Shown: piece after piece, positions 8,984 through 18,269 of the stretch
Numbering within the stretch: the first letter of the stretch is position 1
Layout of the letters: each line of letters opens with the position of its first letter
Source: FEN-1297 sp963834015
Lineage (GTDB): Bacteria; Bacteroidota; Ignavibacteria; Ignavibacteriales; Ignavibacteriaceae
Length of the DNA stretch: 64,000 bases
Direction of reading: 5' to 3'
NCBI GenBank assembly: GCA_963834015.1
Contig: CAWIAG010000002.1
Coordinates: forward strand, 1,426,001-1,490,000
Program-made: the position numbers and the translations under genes
The notes under the pieces: generated by a model
The model's input: the letters and a program-made list of their open reading frames with translations, nothing else
Told to the model about the DNA's origin: nothing
Databases searched by the model: none

Positions 8984-11900
8984 TCATTCAACCAATTTAT
9001 TATTGTTATTATTTTTACTATTCCTTTCAAGTAACAGGTAAAGAGAAGGCAATGTTAACAGGGTAAGTATAAGTGCCGTACATAAACCTCCAACTATTAC
9101 TGTTGCTAAAGGCCTCTGAACGTCCGAGCCGATACCTGTTGCCCTTGCAGCAGGAATTAAGCCCAACAATGCAAGAAGAATTGTCATAAGGTTAGGACGA
9201 AGCTGGATTATAGCAGCTTTCTTAACCGCGTCATTAATATTCATACCATAATCATCGATAAGCCTGTTAGTTCTGGAAACATATAGAACCCCGGCAATAA
9301 TCGAAACACCAAATAATGATATAAAGCCAACTCCTGCAGATACATTAAAATTATATCCTCTAATAAGCAAAGCAAGGATCCCGCCGATTAATGCAAACGG
9401 AATACATGACATTGCAACAGCAACATGCTTAATATTCCTGTACATCGAGAATAATAATAAAAAGACTATTCCAATTGTAAGCGGAATAACTACCGCGAGC
9501 CTCTTTCCTGCCCGGGCAAGATTCTCAAACTGTCCTCCCCATTCAATAGAATATCCTTTAGGCAAGGTAATAGCCGCGGCCACTTTATTTTGTGCTTCTG
9601 CTACAAACCCGCCCTGATCGCGTCCCCGAATATTAGTGCGTACAGAAATTTGCCTGTCTCCATTTTCACGTTGAATAATAGTTGGACCGTCAACAAGTTT
9701 TACCGATGCCAATTGCGACATAGGAATTCTGTTCCCGCTTGATGAAGCAACAAGCATATTTTCAACTGCCTGAACCGAACTACGATAATCTGAAGAATAA
9801 CGGACTACAATATCAAACCTTCTGCCCCGGTCATCATACAGTATACTAATGGCCTTTCCTCCTATAGCGGCTTCAATCATTCTTTGAATATCGCTCACAT
9901 TTATTCCGAACCTTGCAGCCTGTTCCCTGTTAACTTCAACTGAAAGTTGCGCCTGATCCCCCTCCTGTTCTATACCCGATTCACTTGATCCCGGGATTTT
10001 TTTAATTATAGCAAGAATTGAGTCAGCCTTTCGTCTCATTAAATTTAAATCCTGTCCATTAATTAATACAGCCAGATCGGCAACACTGCCCGTTACGGCT
10101 TCAGTCACATTATCAAGTATCGGCTGCGAGAAAAGGATTTGAGCGCTTGGAACTGCCTGCTCCAGCTCATTTTTTATTTTTACAAGAAGCTCTTCTTTGC
10201 TGGTATCTTTAGTCCACAATGAATAATCTCTTAATCCTACCAGAATTTCAAGCCGGTTTGGGCCGTATGGATCTGTACCGTCATCATTACGGCCTAATTG
10301 TGTTAATACAACGTTTACCTGCTTGTGATTACTTATTACATTCCTGATTACAGGACAATAAACCGCTGCATCCTGCAGCGTTATTCCAACGGGAAAGAAG
10401 CATCTTATATTAAAAGCTCCCTCATCAAGTTCTGGTAAGAATTCCGTCCCTATTTGCCTGGCGCCAAAGAAAGCTATAACTATTACTACTGCAAATGAAG
10501 TTACTACAACAGGTAATGCGTGCTTAGTAAAAAATTCAATCGCTCCCATATATTTTTTTTCAATCCAGTAATAAACTGGGTTATGCCATTCAATATTACC
10601 CGGGTTCTGAGATGTAAAATGCTTTTTATAAATAACAGTCATCAATACCGGTATAGCCGTCAAGGCTAATATCATTGAGCCTAGGATTGCATAAGAGAGA
10701 GTATATGCCATTGGTGAAAAAAGTTTTCCTTCTACACGCTGAAAAGAAAAAATAGGTAAATATGCAAGAATAATAATAGTTATAGAGAAAAATATTTCCC
10801 GCCCAACCTCCTGGGCCGCTGTTAATGTCAGCCTGATTATACCCTGGCTTCTTTCTTCGGGGGTTGCATCTCTGTAACGCCTCATAATATTTTCCACCAT
10901 AACAACCGCACCATCAACAATAATACCGAAATCAATTGCACCAAGCGACAACAGGTTCGCCGGTATCCCGGTTAATTTCATCATGTTGAAAGCAAAAAGA
11001 AGAGAGATAGGTATTGTTGTTGCAACTACAAGCGCGGAGCGAACACTGCCAATAAAAAATATAAGCACAAGTATTACAATAGAAAATCCTTCGAATAATG
11101 TCCGCGATACGGTATCGATAGTATAATCTACCAATTGGCTCCTGTCATACGTAATCCGCAGATGTACACCTTCAGGAAGGACATTTTCATTAATTTCCTT
11201 AATTTCATCTTTCAATCCTTCAATTACTTCTGAAGGATTTTCACCTCGCCTCATTGCAAGAAGACCCTGGATACTTGAATTTACATCCACTTTTGTTGAA
11301 TCATCAGACCGGATCGTATATCCAAGAATACCTGTAGGAGGAGATGGATATTCTTCAACTGAAGCAACGTCTTTAATATATACAGGTACACCATTCACCG
11401 ACTGCAGTACTATATTTTCAATATCTTCTTTTTTGCGGATTGCTCCAATACCTCTTACTACAAATCCCTGTTCTCCTCTTCTTATTATGTTGCCGCCGGT
11501 ATTTACATTGTTCGCCTGAACTGCATCTATAATATTTTGAAGCGAAAGATTGTAACGGAAAAGTTTATCCGGAGTAGTTATAACATGGTATTGCATTACA
11601 AGTCCGCCAAAATTTACAACGTCGGCAATACCTGGAACCTGCAGGAGCCTTGGAATAATTTCCCAGTCTTCCAGGGTTCTTAATTGCATAGGAGTATAAT
11701 TATCATTCGCTTCTATAACATAACGAAAAATTTCATCAACAGGACCGGTTAAAGGTCCAAGCGATGGATTTACACCTGGAGGAAGCACTGCATCATTAAT
11801 TTTTTCCAATACTTGCTGCCTTGCAAAATAGTCATCGGTTCCATCATCAAAAGTTAAATCTATTACGGAAAGACCGAAAATAGTTTTGGAACGCCTGTTG

Positions 11901-12139
11901 TTTACTTTAGGTACGCCGTTAAGCGCCCGTTCAAGAGGCAGCGTTACTTGTTGTTCAACATCCTGGGCCGCCTGCCCGGGATACGTGGTAATCACTTCAA
12001 CCTGGGTATCCCCGACATCCGGGTAGGCTTCTTTTTTAAGCTCTAGCCATGACCAGATTCCGACTGCTACGCAGCAAAACACTATAGCAATTGTTGCCAA
12101 CCGTTGATTTAATGAAAACCCAAGGAGTTTACGTATCAT
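8984..12139 (-). CDS. CzcA/CusA-family heavy-metal RND efflux pump
   Basis: Inner-membrane proton-driven pump of a three-part heavy-metal exporter. Its 1051 residues match the usual length. The N-terminus MIRKLLGFSLNQRLATIAIV opens TM1, and large periplasmic loops follow TM1 and TM7. The motif DFGIIVDGAVVMVEN in TM4 (about residues 405-419) has the acidic residues used for proton relay and has the pattern found in the divalent-cation (Zn/Co/Cd, HME1-like) pumps rather than the copper/silver type. Metal specificity is inferred from this motif only. It is third in a czcC-czcB-czcA-DUF190 operon. Confidence 0.92.
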   Translation of the reverse strand: MIRKLLGFSLNQRLATIAIVFCCVAVGIWSWLELKKEAYPDVGDTQVEVITTYPGQAAQDVEQQVTLPLERALNGVPKVNNRRSKTIFGLSVIDLTFDDGTDDYFARQQVLEKINDAVLPPGVNPSLGPLTGPVDEIFRYVIEANDNYTPMQLRTLEDWEIIPRLLQVPGIADVVNFGGLVMQYHVITTPDKLFRYNLSLQNIIDAVQANNVNTGGNIIRRGEQGFVVRGIGAIRKKEDIENIVLQSVNGVPVYIKDVASVEEYPSPPTGILGYTIRSDDSTKVDVNSSIQGLLAMRRGENPSEVIEGLKDEIKEINENVLPEGVHLRITYDRSQLVDYTIDTVSRTLFEGFSIVILVLIFFIGSVRSALVVATTIPISLLFAFNMMKLTGIPANLLSLGAIDFGIIVDGAVVMVENIMRRYRDATPEERSQGIIRLTLTAAQEVGREIFFSITIIILAYLPIFSFQRVEGKLFSPMAYTLSYAILGSMILALTAIPVLMTVIYKKHFTSQNPGNIEWHNPVYYWIEKKYMGAIEFFTKHALPVVVTSFAVVIVIAFFGARQIGTEFLPELDEGAFNIRCFFPVGITLQDAAVYCPVIRNVISNHKQVNVVLTQLGRNDDGTDPYGPNRLEILVGLRDYSLWTKDTSKEELLVKIKNELEQAVPSAQILFSQPILDNVTEAVTGSVADLAVLINGQDLNLMRRKADSILAIIKKIPGSSESGIEQEGDQAQLSVEVNREQAARFGINVSDIQRMIEAAIGGKAISILYDDRGRRFDIVVRYSSDYRSSVQAVENMLVASSSGNRIPMSQLASVKLVDGPTIIQRENGDRQISVRTNIRGRDQGGFVAEAQNKVAAAITLPKGYSIEWGGQFENLARAGKRLAVVIPLTIGIVFLLLFSMYRNIKHVAVAMSCIPFALIGGILALLIRGYNFNVSAGVGFISLFGVSIIAGVLYVSRTNRLIDDYGMNINDAVKKAAIIQLRPNLMTILLALLGLIPAARATGIGSDVQRPLATVIVGGLCTALILTLLTLPSLYLLLERNSKNNNNNKLVE

Positions 12140-12193
12140 ATTATTTCGATATTAAATTTTTAATTTAAATGCTTTTAAAATTGACTATTAATT

Positions 12194-13192
12194 TCAATAA
12201 CCAAAGCTTATTCCTTTTAAAAGTATTGCTCCGGATGTTACCACCTTTTCATTTTCGTTCAAACCGTTTAGAATAACTAACTGTGATGCATCGGAACTCG
12301 CCATAATTACCTTTCGTCTTTCAAAAATATTCGACGCTGTTTGAATAAATATATAGTCGTTTCCTTCAACTGTGACAACTGCAGTTAAAGGCAGAATATA
12401 AGCTTCACTTATCTTATTCCCGAAATCAGCTTGTGCAAACATTCCCGGAAGAAATTTACCTTCAGGATTCGCAAGCGATATACGCACTTTTATTTCCCGT
12501 GTATTGGGGTCAATTATACTCCCTATTGCATCAATTCTGCCTGTAAAAATTTTATTGGGAAATGACGCCAATGTAATTCGGGCAGATCCGCCCTTTGAAA
12601 TTTCTCTAAGCTGCGCTTCGGGAACATCTGCCATTAACCAAACCATATCGCCTTTTATGCTTTCCATTTCAACCGGGTTAAAACCCAAAAGTTTAAGCCG
12701 TCCCTCCATTTCTGCCAGGCTTGCTTTCGCAGTAGCGGCATCTGTTTCCGCTTGATTTAAATCTTTTCCGGTTACACCAAGATTATCAAACATTTGTTTT
12801 GTCCGGATCAGATTCTTTGATGTTAACTCAACGTTTGCTTTGCTCTGAATATATTGAGAATATAAGGATGTAACATCCGGTGAATCAAACAGTACGATCG
12901 GGGACACCGAATTCTTTGAGTAGGAAATGCTTGCAACTATGCGTGCAGGTGCAATAACCGAAAGAGTTGCTGATCCTTTTCCGGCTGTGGAAACCTTCAA
13001 TTCATTCAGCCCGGGACTATCTTTAGGAAATGTTATAATTTGCCCTTCATTGTTAACGGATACTTTTTTGGAAAGAGCATCCGAAGCTTGTTTCCCGTCG
13101 GCATCTGTACAACTTTGCGTCGATAAACTAACAATTAATAGAACTGCCGGCATTAATAAAGGGTATAAAATAATTTTTAATATACCTTTCAT
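12194..13192 (-). CDS. CzcB/CusB-family periplasmic adaptor (membrane fusion protein)
   Basis: Adaptor linking the RND pump to the outer membrane channel. The open frame reaches 13273, but the ATG at 13192 has GGAAG just upstream and is followed by a signal sequence (MKGILKIILYPLLMPAVLLI), so this start is chosen (332 aa). LSTQSC may be a lipobox. The central region has the helical hairpin (QYIQSKANVELTSKNLIRTK...) flanked by lipoyl-like halves, and the beta-barrel segment ITLASFPNKIFTGRIDAIGS with DPNTREIKVRISL is typical. It starts 41 bp after the channel gene's stop and ends 54 bp before the pump gene. Confidence 0.9.
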   Translation of the reverse strand: MKGILKIILYPLLMPAVLLIVSLSTQSCTDADGKQASDALSKKVSVNNEGQIITFPKDSPGLNELKVSTAGKGSATLSVIAPARIVASISYSKNSVSPIVLFDSPDVTSLYSQYIQSKANVELTSKNLIRTKQMFDNLGVTGKDLNQAETDAATAKASLAEMEGRLKLLGFNPVEMESIKGDMVWLMADVPEAQLREISKGGSARITLASFPNKIFTGRIDAIGSIIDPNTREIKVRISLANPEGKFLPGMFAQADFGNKISEAYILPLTAVVTVEGNDYIFIQTASNIFERRKVIMASSDASQLVILNGLNENEKVVTSGAILLKGISFGY

Positions 13193-13232
13193 ATTCTTCC
13201 TACTTTCACGTGTGTAATAATTTATAAATATT

Positions 13233-14555
13233 TTAATCTCCCGGTGGAGTAAGTAAATCTTTGCCAGTAACAAAATTCAAATTCTCAAATGAGTCAATTC
13301 TGCTGTTTTGAAGCTGAATTGTTTGAAGCACACTTGTTCTATATGAATCATAAAAATCTGTAAACTCAATTATTGTCATATTTCTGTTTTCATAATTAGC
13401 AGTCATACCGGACGTTAATTCTTTGTATTCACCGCTGAACTTATTATCAAAATTCCGGTAAAGTTTATCGGTTTCAAAAGCCTTATCATAAGCGGTAACA
13501 ACATCCTTTTTTACGGAATTCCTTGCCTGGTTAAGTAATGCTTTGTCTGCTTCAATATTATTTTCAGAAACACTTATGTTGCCCTGGTTGCGGTTAAAAA
13601 CCGGTAGATCAATTGATATAGTAAGGGCAAGATAGTCAGGTATATAACTCCCGTGTCGGGAATATGCACCGCCAAGAGTTACATCTGGTATTGCAAGTGC
13701 ATTCTGAAGAACAAGATTTGCTTCCTCGGATTTTAAATTTAGCTCGGCTATTTTAAGATCCGGCCGGCTTTCATAAGCCGCTTGAATTGCATCAGTTAAC
13801 GATATATTCTTTGTATCTAAACTATCAAATAACTGAATATTTATCTGCGGAATAAAATAAGAACTTTTACCTGTCGAATCTGAAAGCAGAATGTTCAAAT
13901 CATTCTCAATCCCTGAAATTTGAGTTACAATGGATAACCGCTCGCTTTGAAGTGTAAATAACAATGACTTCAATCTGAGAACTTCAGAAAGAAGGATTGA
14001 ATGACTTTCATATATTTTTTCAGACGCATCAACAGTCTTTTTTACGGAAGGAATTGTTTCATCATAAAAACTAAGAGATTCTTGTAAAAAATAAAGATCG
14101 TATAAATCAGTTCTCAGTTCGGTTTTAAGAGTCCGGAGTAAATTGTAAAAAGAAGCCTCTGCTATATTTGTATTTATCTCGGCAATTTTTATCTGGTCAT
14201 TTCGTTTTCCGGCAAGCAGAAATAGCTGTTGAATTTGTATATCGGTGTTACCGGTTTTTGTAACATCAAAATATTTCCCGGTAAGCTTATTATATATATT
14301 TTGTCCGATTGAAAGATTCGGATTGTTCCATAAATCTACCTGAATTATTGTAGCACGGGCAGCATTTATATTATATTTTGACGCAAGGAGCTGAAGATTA
14401 TTTTGCAAAAATTTCTTTTCTGCTTGAAGCAAATTAATTTTCACCGAATCAATATTATCCCGTAATAAATTTGGATAACAAATTGATGGCAAAAGCATAA
14501 AGAGAGCAAAGGGAATTATTGCGTTAAAAATTATACTATTAACTTTTTTTCTCAT
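13233..14555 (-). CDS. CzcC/TolC-family outer membrane efflux protein
   Basis: Outer membrane channel of the metal exporter. The 440-residue protein begins with a signal peptide (MRKKVNSIIFNAIIPFALFM...). The two internal repeats of the outer membrane efflux family are visible: the first with NNPNLSIGQNIYNK and QIQQLFLLAGKRNDQIKIAE, the second with SRPDLKIAELNLKSEEANL and ISIDLPVFNRNQGNISVSEN. These are the hallmark strands and helices of the family. It is the first recognised gene of the efflux operon. Confidence 0.9.
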   Translation of the reverse strand: MRKKVNSIIFNAIIPFALFMLLPSICYPNLLRDNIDSVKINLLQAEKKFLQNNLQLLASKYNINAARATIIQVDLWNNPNLSIGQNIYNKLTGKYFDVTKTGNTDIQIQQLFLLAGKRNDQIKIAEINTNIAEASFYNLLRTLKTELRTDLYDLYFLQESLSFYDETIPSVKKTVDASEKIYESHSILLSEVLRLKSLLFTLQSERLSIVTQISGIENDLNILLSDSTGKSSYFIPQINIQLFDSLDTKNISLTDAIQAAYESRPDLKIAELNLKSEEANLVLQNALAIPDVTLGGAYSRHGSYIPDYLALTISIDLPVFNRNQGNISVSENNIEADKALLNQARNSVKKDVVTAYDKAFETDKLYRNFDNKFSGEYKELTSGMTANYENRNMTIIEFTDFYDSYRTSVLQTIQLQNSRIDSFENLNFVTGKDLLTPPGD

Positions 14556-14720
14556 ATAACCCGCTGATTTATATTTCGATTTATTCGATTAATTATAATG
14601 GCAGAATTAATTAAGCCAAATTAGACTTTAACTATTAACTGCATATTATTATTCACAATATGCCTTAGTACAATGGCGAAATAATTAAATGAAATTTTAT
14701 AAATTGGGTGTTATAAGATT

Positions 14721-15140
14721 CTAAATTAGAAGTGTACGATTCTGAAGATATATACCGTTTTGAATGTTAATAAATGAATACGAATCCTTATGAAAATCGT
14801 TTTCAAATGCATCACTTGATTGGGTAACTTTAGGAAGTATGGTTTCCGTAAAGGGGCTGTCTTCATCAACAATTACCATTCTTGCAAGAATAACTGCATT
14901 TGTTGCATTATTAATTTCAAATTTATCCGATGAAATCACATTATCGAAGCATATTTGGTCTAAAAAGGGCGTGGATTGTATAAGTGAAGCATCAACTTCT
15001 TCAGGATGCTGAATATCAATATTTTCATCGTTCCCCATCATAATATCTAGCAGGTTTGCCTGATCAAAAAATAATGTTATAATAAAAAAGCAAGTAATAA
15101 GTGCTAAAATTTTTGATCCTGATTTTACGAATTTATTCAT
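14721..15140 (-). CDS. Small exported/membrane-anchored hypothetical protein upstream of the efflux operon
   Basis: A 139-residue protein with one hydrophobic segment near the N-terminus (ILALITCFFIITLFF), then an acidic soluble part with many Asp and Asn. The frame extends three codons upstream to a TTG at 15149, but the ATG at 15140 is taken as start; no strong ribosome site separates the two. No family was recognised. Its stop is 165 bp before czcC on the same strand, so it may belong to the same transcript and could be a periplasmic accessory or sensing protein. That role is a guess from position. Confidence 0.55.
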   Translation of the reverse strand: MNKFVKSGSKILALITCFFIITLFFDQANLLDIMMGNDENIDIQHPEEVDASLIQSTPFLDQICFDNVISSDKFEINNATNAVILARMVIVDEDSPFTETILPKVTQSSDAFENDFHKDSYSFINIQNGIYLQNRTLLI

Positions 15141-15499
15141 ATTACTCAAATTACTTTGCTTTTTCTGTTCGAAGACAAAAAATAAATTTTTTTTGAATAT
15201 ACATTTTAATTATAAAAAATTTATTTTCCCGAATCAATGCTAATTTAAGGAATTATTACTATCTATTTAAAAGGTGTTTATAATCAAAGAAGCTTCCTTT
15301 TGGGATATTAATAATATAAGTAGAAATGCTCATGCAATACCGCAATATTTATTTTACTACCGTTGTTTTATATTCCCGGCCGATGATCATTTAAACCTAA
15401 AAATTGAAAATTTATACGGGTAATTTGCATCTAATTATAATATAATAGTAACCTTTTAAAAAAATCCAGGTCTAAAAGATAAACAATCGGGAGAAATAT
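15141..15499. other. Intergenic region between divergent genes
   Basis: About 360 bp of AT-rich sequence between two divergent genes. It must carry the promoters of both, but no clear promoter, hairpin or small gene was recognised. Confidence 0.4.
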
Positions 15500-16438
15500 A
15501 TGAGAATAATAAATTTTGGAAGAATGGGATATTTCATCCCAATATTGATATTTTTAGTTTTTTCATCGCTGGCATGCGGCCATTATAGCGAATTTAAGGA
15601 TTCAAGCTACTCTTTACTCAATGAAAAAACTTTTAATACAGTCCCCGGTAAAAGCTTTAAATTGAAAGCATATTCCGGTGATGTTACAGTCACAACCTCC
15701 GATGATCCTCAGGTTTATATCAAGATATATGGTAATGAAAGAGCAGAGAAAAAAGTTAAATTTGATTTTGATGAAACAGACGAAGGTGTTACAGTAACTG
15801 CCGAAGGACACAACGAGTGGAATTTTTTTAATTTCGGTAGAGGAATTAAACTTAGATACGAAATCAAACTTCCACATAATTATAATGCTAAAATATCCAG
15901 CAGCGGCGGTGATATCAGGCTCGAAGATTTGAACGGAAAAATAGAGTTGAGTTCTTCCGGTGGAGATATTATTATTAAAAATACAACCGGCAATGTTGCA
16001 GCTTCAACTTCCGGCGGCGAGGTTACTCTGGATAACACTGAAGGTAATCTTGATTTAAAAACTTCAGGTGGTGATATCAAATCAACCGGGTTCAAAGGCG
16101 ATATTTCGGCCTCTACATCGGGAGGTGAAATTAAATTAATCGGCGGAAATGGCAAAATAGATGCAGGTACTTCGGGCGGAAATGTCGAATTAGATTATAC
16201 CGGACAAAATATGGGTATACTTCTGGAAACTTCCGGAGGTGATATAAATCTAAAACTACCTTCTGATTTCAGCGCTCATGCCCGGATGTCCACATCGGGA
16301 GGAAGTATTCACTGTGATTTTTCAGGAAATAATGCAACCAATATATCTTCAAGTAAATATGAAGCTGATCTGAATAACGGCGGCAAGGATCTCATTGTGA
16401 AAACTTCTGGTGGTGATATAAACGTTTCTAAAAAGTAG
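15500..16438 (+). CDS. DUF4097-family beta-repeat lipoprotein
   Basis: A 312-residue lipoprotein. The signal peptide ends in a lipobox (SSLAC, cysteine near residue 27), so it is probably anchored in a membrane. The rest is a right-handed beta-helix-like DUF4097 region with nine [ST]SGG turns (such as SSSGGDIRLEDL, STSGGEVTL, KTSGGDIKS, ETSGGDINL). Spacing between them is about 19-20 residues, with longer intervals toward the C-terminus. Proteins of this family are often annotated as putative adhesins, but the function is not established. GGGAG sits 8 bp upstream of the ATG. A strong terminator follows. Confidence 0.85.
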   Translation: MRIINFGRMGYFIPILIFLVFSSLACGHYSEFKDSSYSLLNEKTFNTVPGKSFKLKAYSGDVTVTTSDDPQVYIKIYGNERAEKKVKFDFDETDEGVTVTAEGHNEWNFFNFGRGIKLRYEIKLPHNYNAKISSSGGDIRLEDLNGKIELSSSGGDIIIKNTTGNVAASTSGGEVTLDNTEGNLDLKTSGGDIKSTGFKGDISASTSGGEIKLIGGNGKIDAGTSGGNVELDYTGQNMGILLETSGGDINLKLPSDFSAHARMSTSGGSIHCDFSGNNATNISSSKYEADLNNGGKDLIVKTSGGDINVSKK

Positions 16439-16458
16439 TTATATCCATCGTTATTGTT

Positions 16459-16490
16459 AAAAGCACAGCTATATGCCGCTGTGCTTTTTT
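16459..16490 (+). terminator. Rho-independent terminator after the DUF4097 gene
   Basis: Stem AAGCACAGC (16461-16469), 8-nt loop, complementary GCTGTGCTT (16478-16486), followed by a T run to 16490. Confidence 0.9.
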
Positions 16491-16563
16491 ATTACCTTTA
16501 TCATTTCCCTTATTGTAATAGATACTTCTCTTTCATACTTTTATATATAAAAATTATTTGAAT

Positions 16564-17025
16564 ATGCAAAAAAGACTATTATATCACTTCATTAATGACG
16601 ATGAACTCCTGCGCATCTCACATAAAATAAAAGAGATTGAAAAGAAAACTACAGGGAAAATCTGCGTTACTATAAGAGAACACCGCCATTTTCTAAGTAA
16701 AAAAAAATCGGTTGAAGAACTTGCACAGGCAGAATTTATGCGCTTAGGGATAGGCAACACACAGGATAAAACAGGAATTTTGATTTTTATACTGCTTGAA
16801 GGAAGACAATTTTATATTTTAACCGGCAGCGGTATAAAAGAAAAAGCGCATCAGAATACCTGGAATGAAATCAAAGAACAAATGCAGAATATGTTTATTA
16901 ACGGAGAATTTGGTAAGGGCATTATTCACGGTATTGACATGATTGGTAATGTTCTAACTCTTCACTTTCCTTCTAATCCTGACGACAATTATACCATCTC
17001 AGATAAAGTCCAGATTGAAGATTAA
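16564..17025 (+). CDS. TPM-domain protein
   Basis: A 153-residue protein of the TPM (TLP18.3/Psb32/MOLO-1) family. The frame shows the expected order: helix (ELLRISHKIKEIEKKTTGKI), strand (CVTIREHR), helix (SVEELAQAEFMRLGI), then TGILIFILLEGRQFYILTG and a C-terminal helix ending with GIIHGIDMIGNVLTLHFP. There is no signal peptide or membrane segment, unlike many members, so it resembles the short cytosolic forms. The frame begins at a TTG (16558), but the ATG two codons in is preferred. Biochemical role is uncertain; some relatives are described as phosphatases. Confidence 0.8.
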   Translation: MQKRLLYHFINDDELLRISHKIKEIEKKTTGKICVTIREHRHFLSKKKSVEELAQAEFMRLGIGNTQDKTGILIFILLEGRQFYILTGSGIKEKAHQNTWNEIKEQMQNMFINGEFGKGIIHGIDMIGNVLTLHFPSNPDDNYTISDKVQIED

Positions 17026-17082
17026 TTTTTTATTTCTAAAAAACAGCATCAAGCTCTATCCGGATTAAAAATTTATTTTATT

Positions 17083-17113
17083 AAAAAGGGCAGGTTTTTA
17101 CCTGCCTTTTTTT
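17083..17113. terminator. Bidirectional terminator between TPM gene and trxA
   Basis: GGCAGGT (17089-17095), loop TTTT, ACCTGCC (17100-17106), flanked by an A run on the left and a T run on the right. It lies between two convergent genes and can serve both. Confidence 0.92.
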
Positions 17114-17447
17114 AATTTATTTCATGTATAAAAGGTTTGATCCTGTTTTCAATCATATTCTTTGGTACGGCTCCAATAATGCCATCAACTACCTGGCCGT
17201 TATTGAATATACCTAAGGTGGGAATGCTGCGTATTCCGTAACGAATTGCAACTTCCTGGTTATCATCTGTATTTAATTTAACAACTTTTAGTTTACCTTG
17301 ATATTCCATAGCTATTTCATCAACAATAGGTGCAACAGAACGGCATGGACCGCACCACGGCGCCCAAAAATCAACCAAAACAGGTACATCGGATTTTAAT
17401 ACCTCAAGTTCAAAATTCATATCAGATCCTTCTACTGTATATTTCAT
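17112..17447 (-). CDS. trxA: Thioredoxin
   Basis: A 111-residue cytosolic thiol-disulfide reductant. The active site WAPWCGPC (CGPC) is at about residues 29-36, the cis-proline segment IRSIPTLGIFNNGQVVDGIIGA follows, and the length is that of a standard thioredoxin. The N-terminus is about ten residues longer than in E. coli TrxA. It is convergent with the TPM gene and lies downstream of rubrerythrin on the same strand, which fits an oxidative-stress neighbourhood, although the 170-bp gap argues for separate transcription. Confidence 0.93.
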   Translation of the reverse strand: MKYTVEGSDMNFELEVLKSDVPVLVDFWAPWCGPCRSVAPIVDEIAMEYQGKLKVVKLNTDDNQEVAIRYGIRSIPTLGIFNNGQVVDGIIGAVPKNMIENRIKPFIHEIN

Positions 17448-17619
17448 AACTTATCATTTCCTTTCAATTGATTATTAGATGTCGATTATGCATTAAAGAT
17501 TCAAAAAAATAATTATGTAATAATTTGCTCGGTCATATTTCCTTATAAAATACCAAGGTGCGTATGTTTAAACGAATCTAAATATTTTACTTAAAAGCTC
17601 ATATTAAACGCGGAACAAA

Positions 17620-18117
17620 TTAAAGTTTAATAAATTTTTCGGCCAATGCCCCGCAAATGGAACAATTTTCTAACGGTTTCCCGAATTCTATGTTTCCGCA
17701 AACAGGGCATAAATAAAATTCAACATTTTCAAGGTCCTTACCCTGCTGTGCAGCCGCCAGCGCCAGGTTATATAGTTTAGCATGAACCTCTTCAGCTTTT
17801 AGAGCATAACCAAACATTCGTTTTGCTTTATGATTTTCTGCAATTGCCTCTTCAAGCATAGGGGGATACATTTGAGTATATTCATATGTCTCCCCGGCAA
17901 CAGCCGCTTTAAGATTGTCAACTGTATTTCCAACTCCTTCTAATGAATTAAAATGACCTTCGGCATGAATTTTTTCCGCTTCAGCAGCCGTTCTGAATAA
18001 ACGGGCAATATTTGGTAATCCTTCCCTTTCGGCCTTCTTTGCAAAGGCATTGTACTTTTGATTGGCCTGGCTTTCACCTGCAAAAGCTTCTTTTAAATTC
18101 TCTTCCGTTTTTGACAT
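17620..18117 (-). CDS. Rubrerythrin
   Basis: Non-haem di-iron peroxidase used by anaerobes and microaerophiles to reduce hydrogen peroxide. The protein has an N-terminal ferritin-like four-helix part with the expected glutamates (NLKEAFAGESQANQKY, ARLFRTAAEAEKIHAEGHF, ALKAEEVHAKLY) and a C-terminal rubredoxin-like iron site CPVCGN...CSICG. The frame reaches a TTG at 18132, but the ATG at 18117 is preceded by GGGAGAA with good spacing, giving 165 residues. This points to a lifestyle at low oxygen. Confidence 0.94.
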   Translation of the reverse strand: MSKTEENLKEAFAGESQANQKYNAFAKKAEREGLPNIARLFRTAAEAEKIHAEGHFNSLEGVGNTVDNLKAAVAGETYEYTQMYPPMLEEAIAENHKAKRMFGYALKAEEVHAKLYNLALAAAQQGKDLENVEFYLCPVCGNIEFGKPLENCSICGALAEKFIKL

Positions 18118-18269
18118 AGTGTGTTCTCCCAAATTAATTGATATGAATATAGATTATTATGGTTTTAAAAATATAAAAATGAAATTATTAAAGCACTCAT
18201 TTAATAAAAAATTTAAGTTATTTATTTACAATCTTAGTTAAAATAGATTTTTTTAAAAAATACTTTTAA

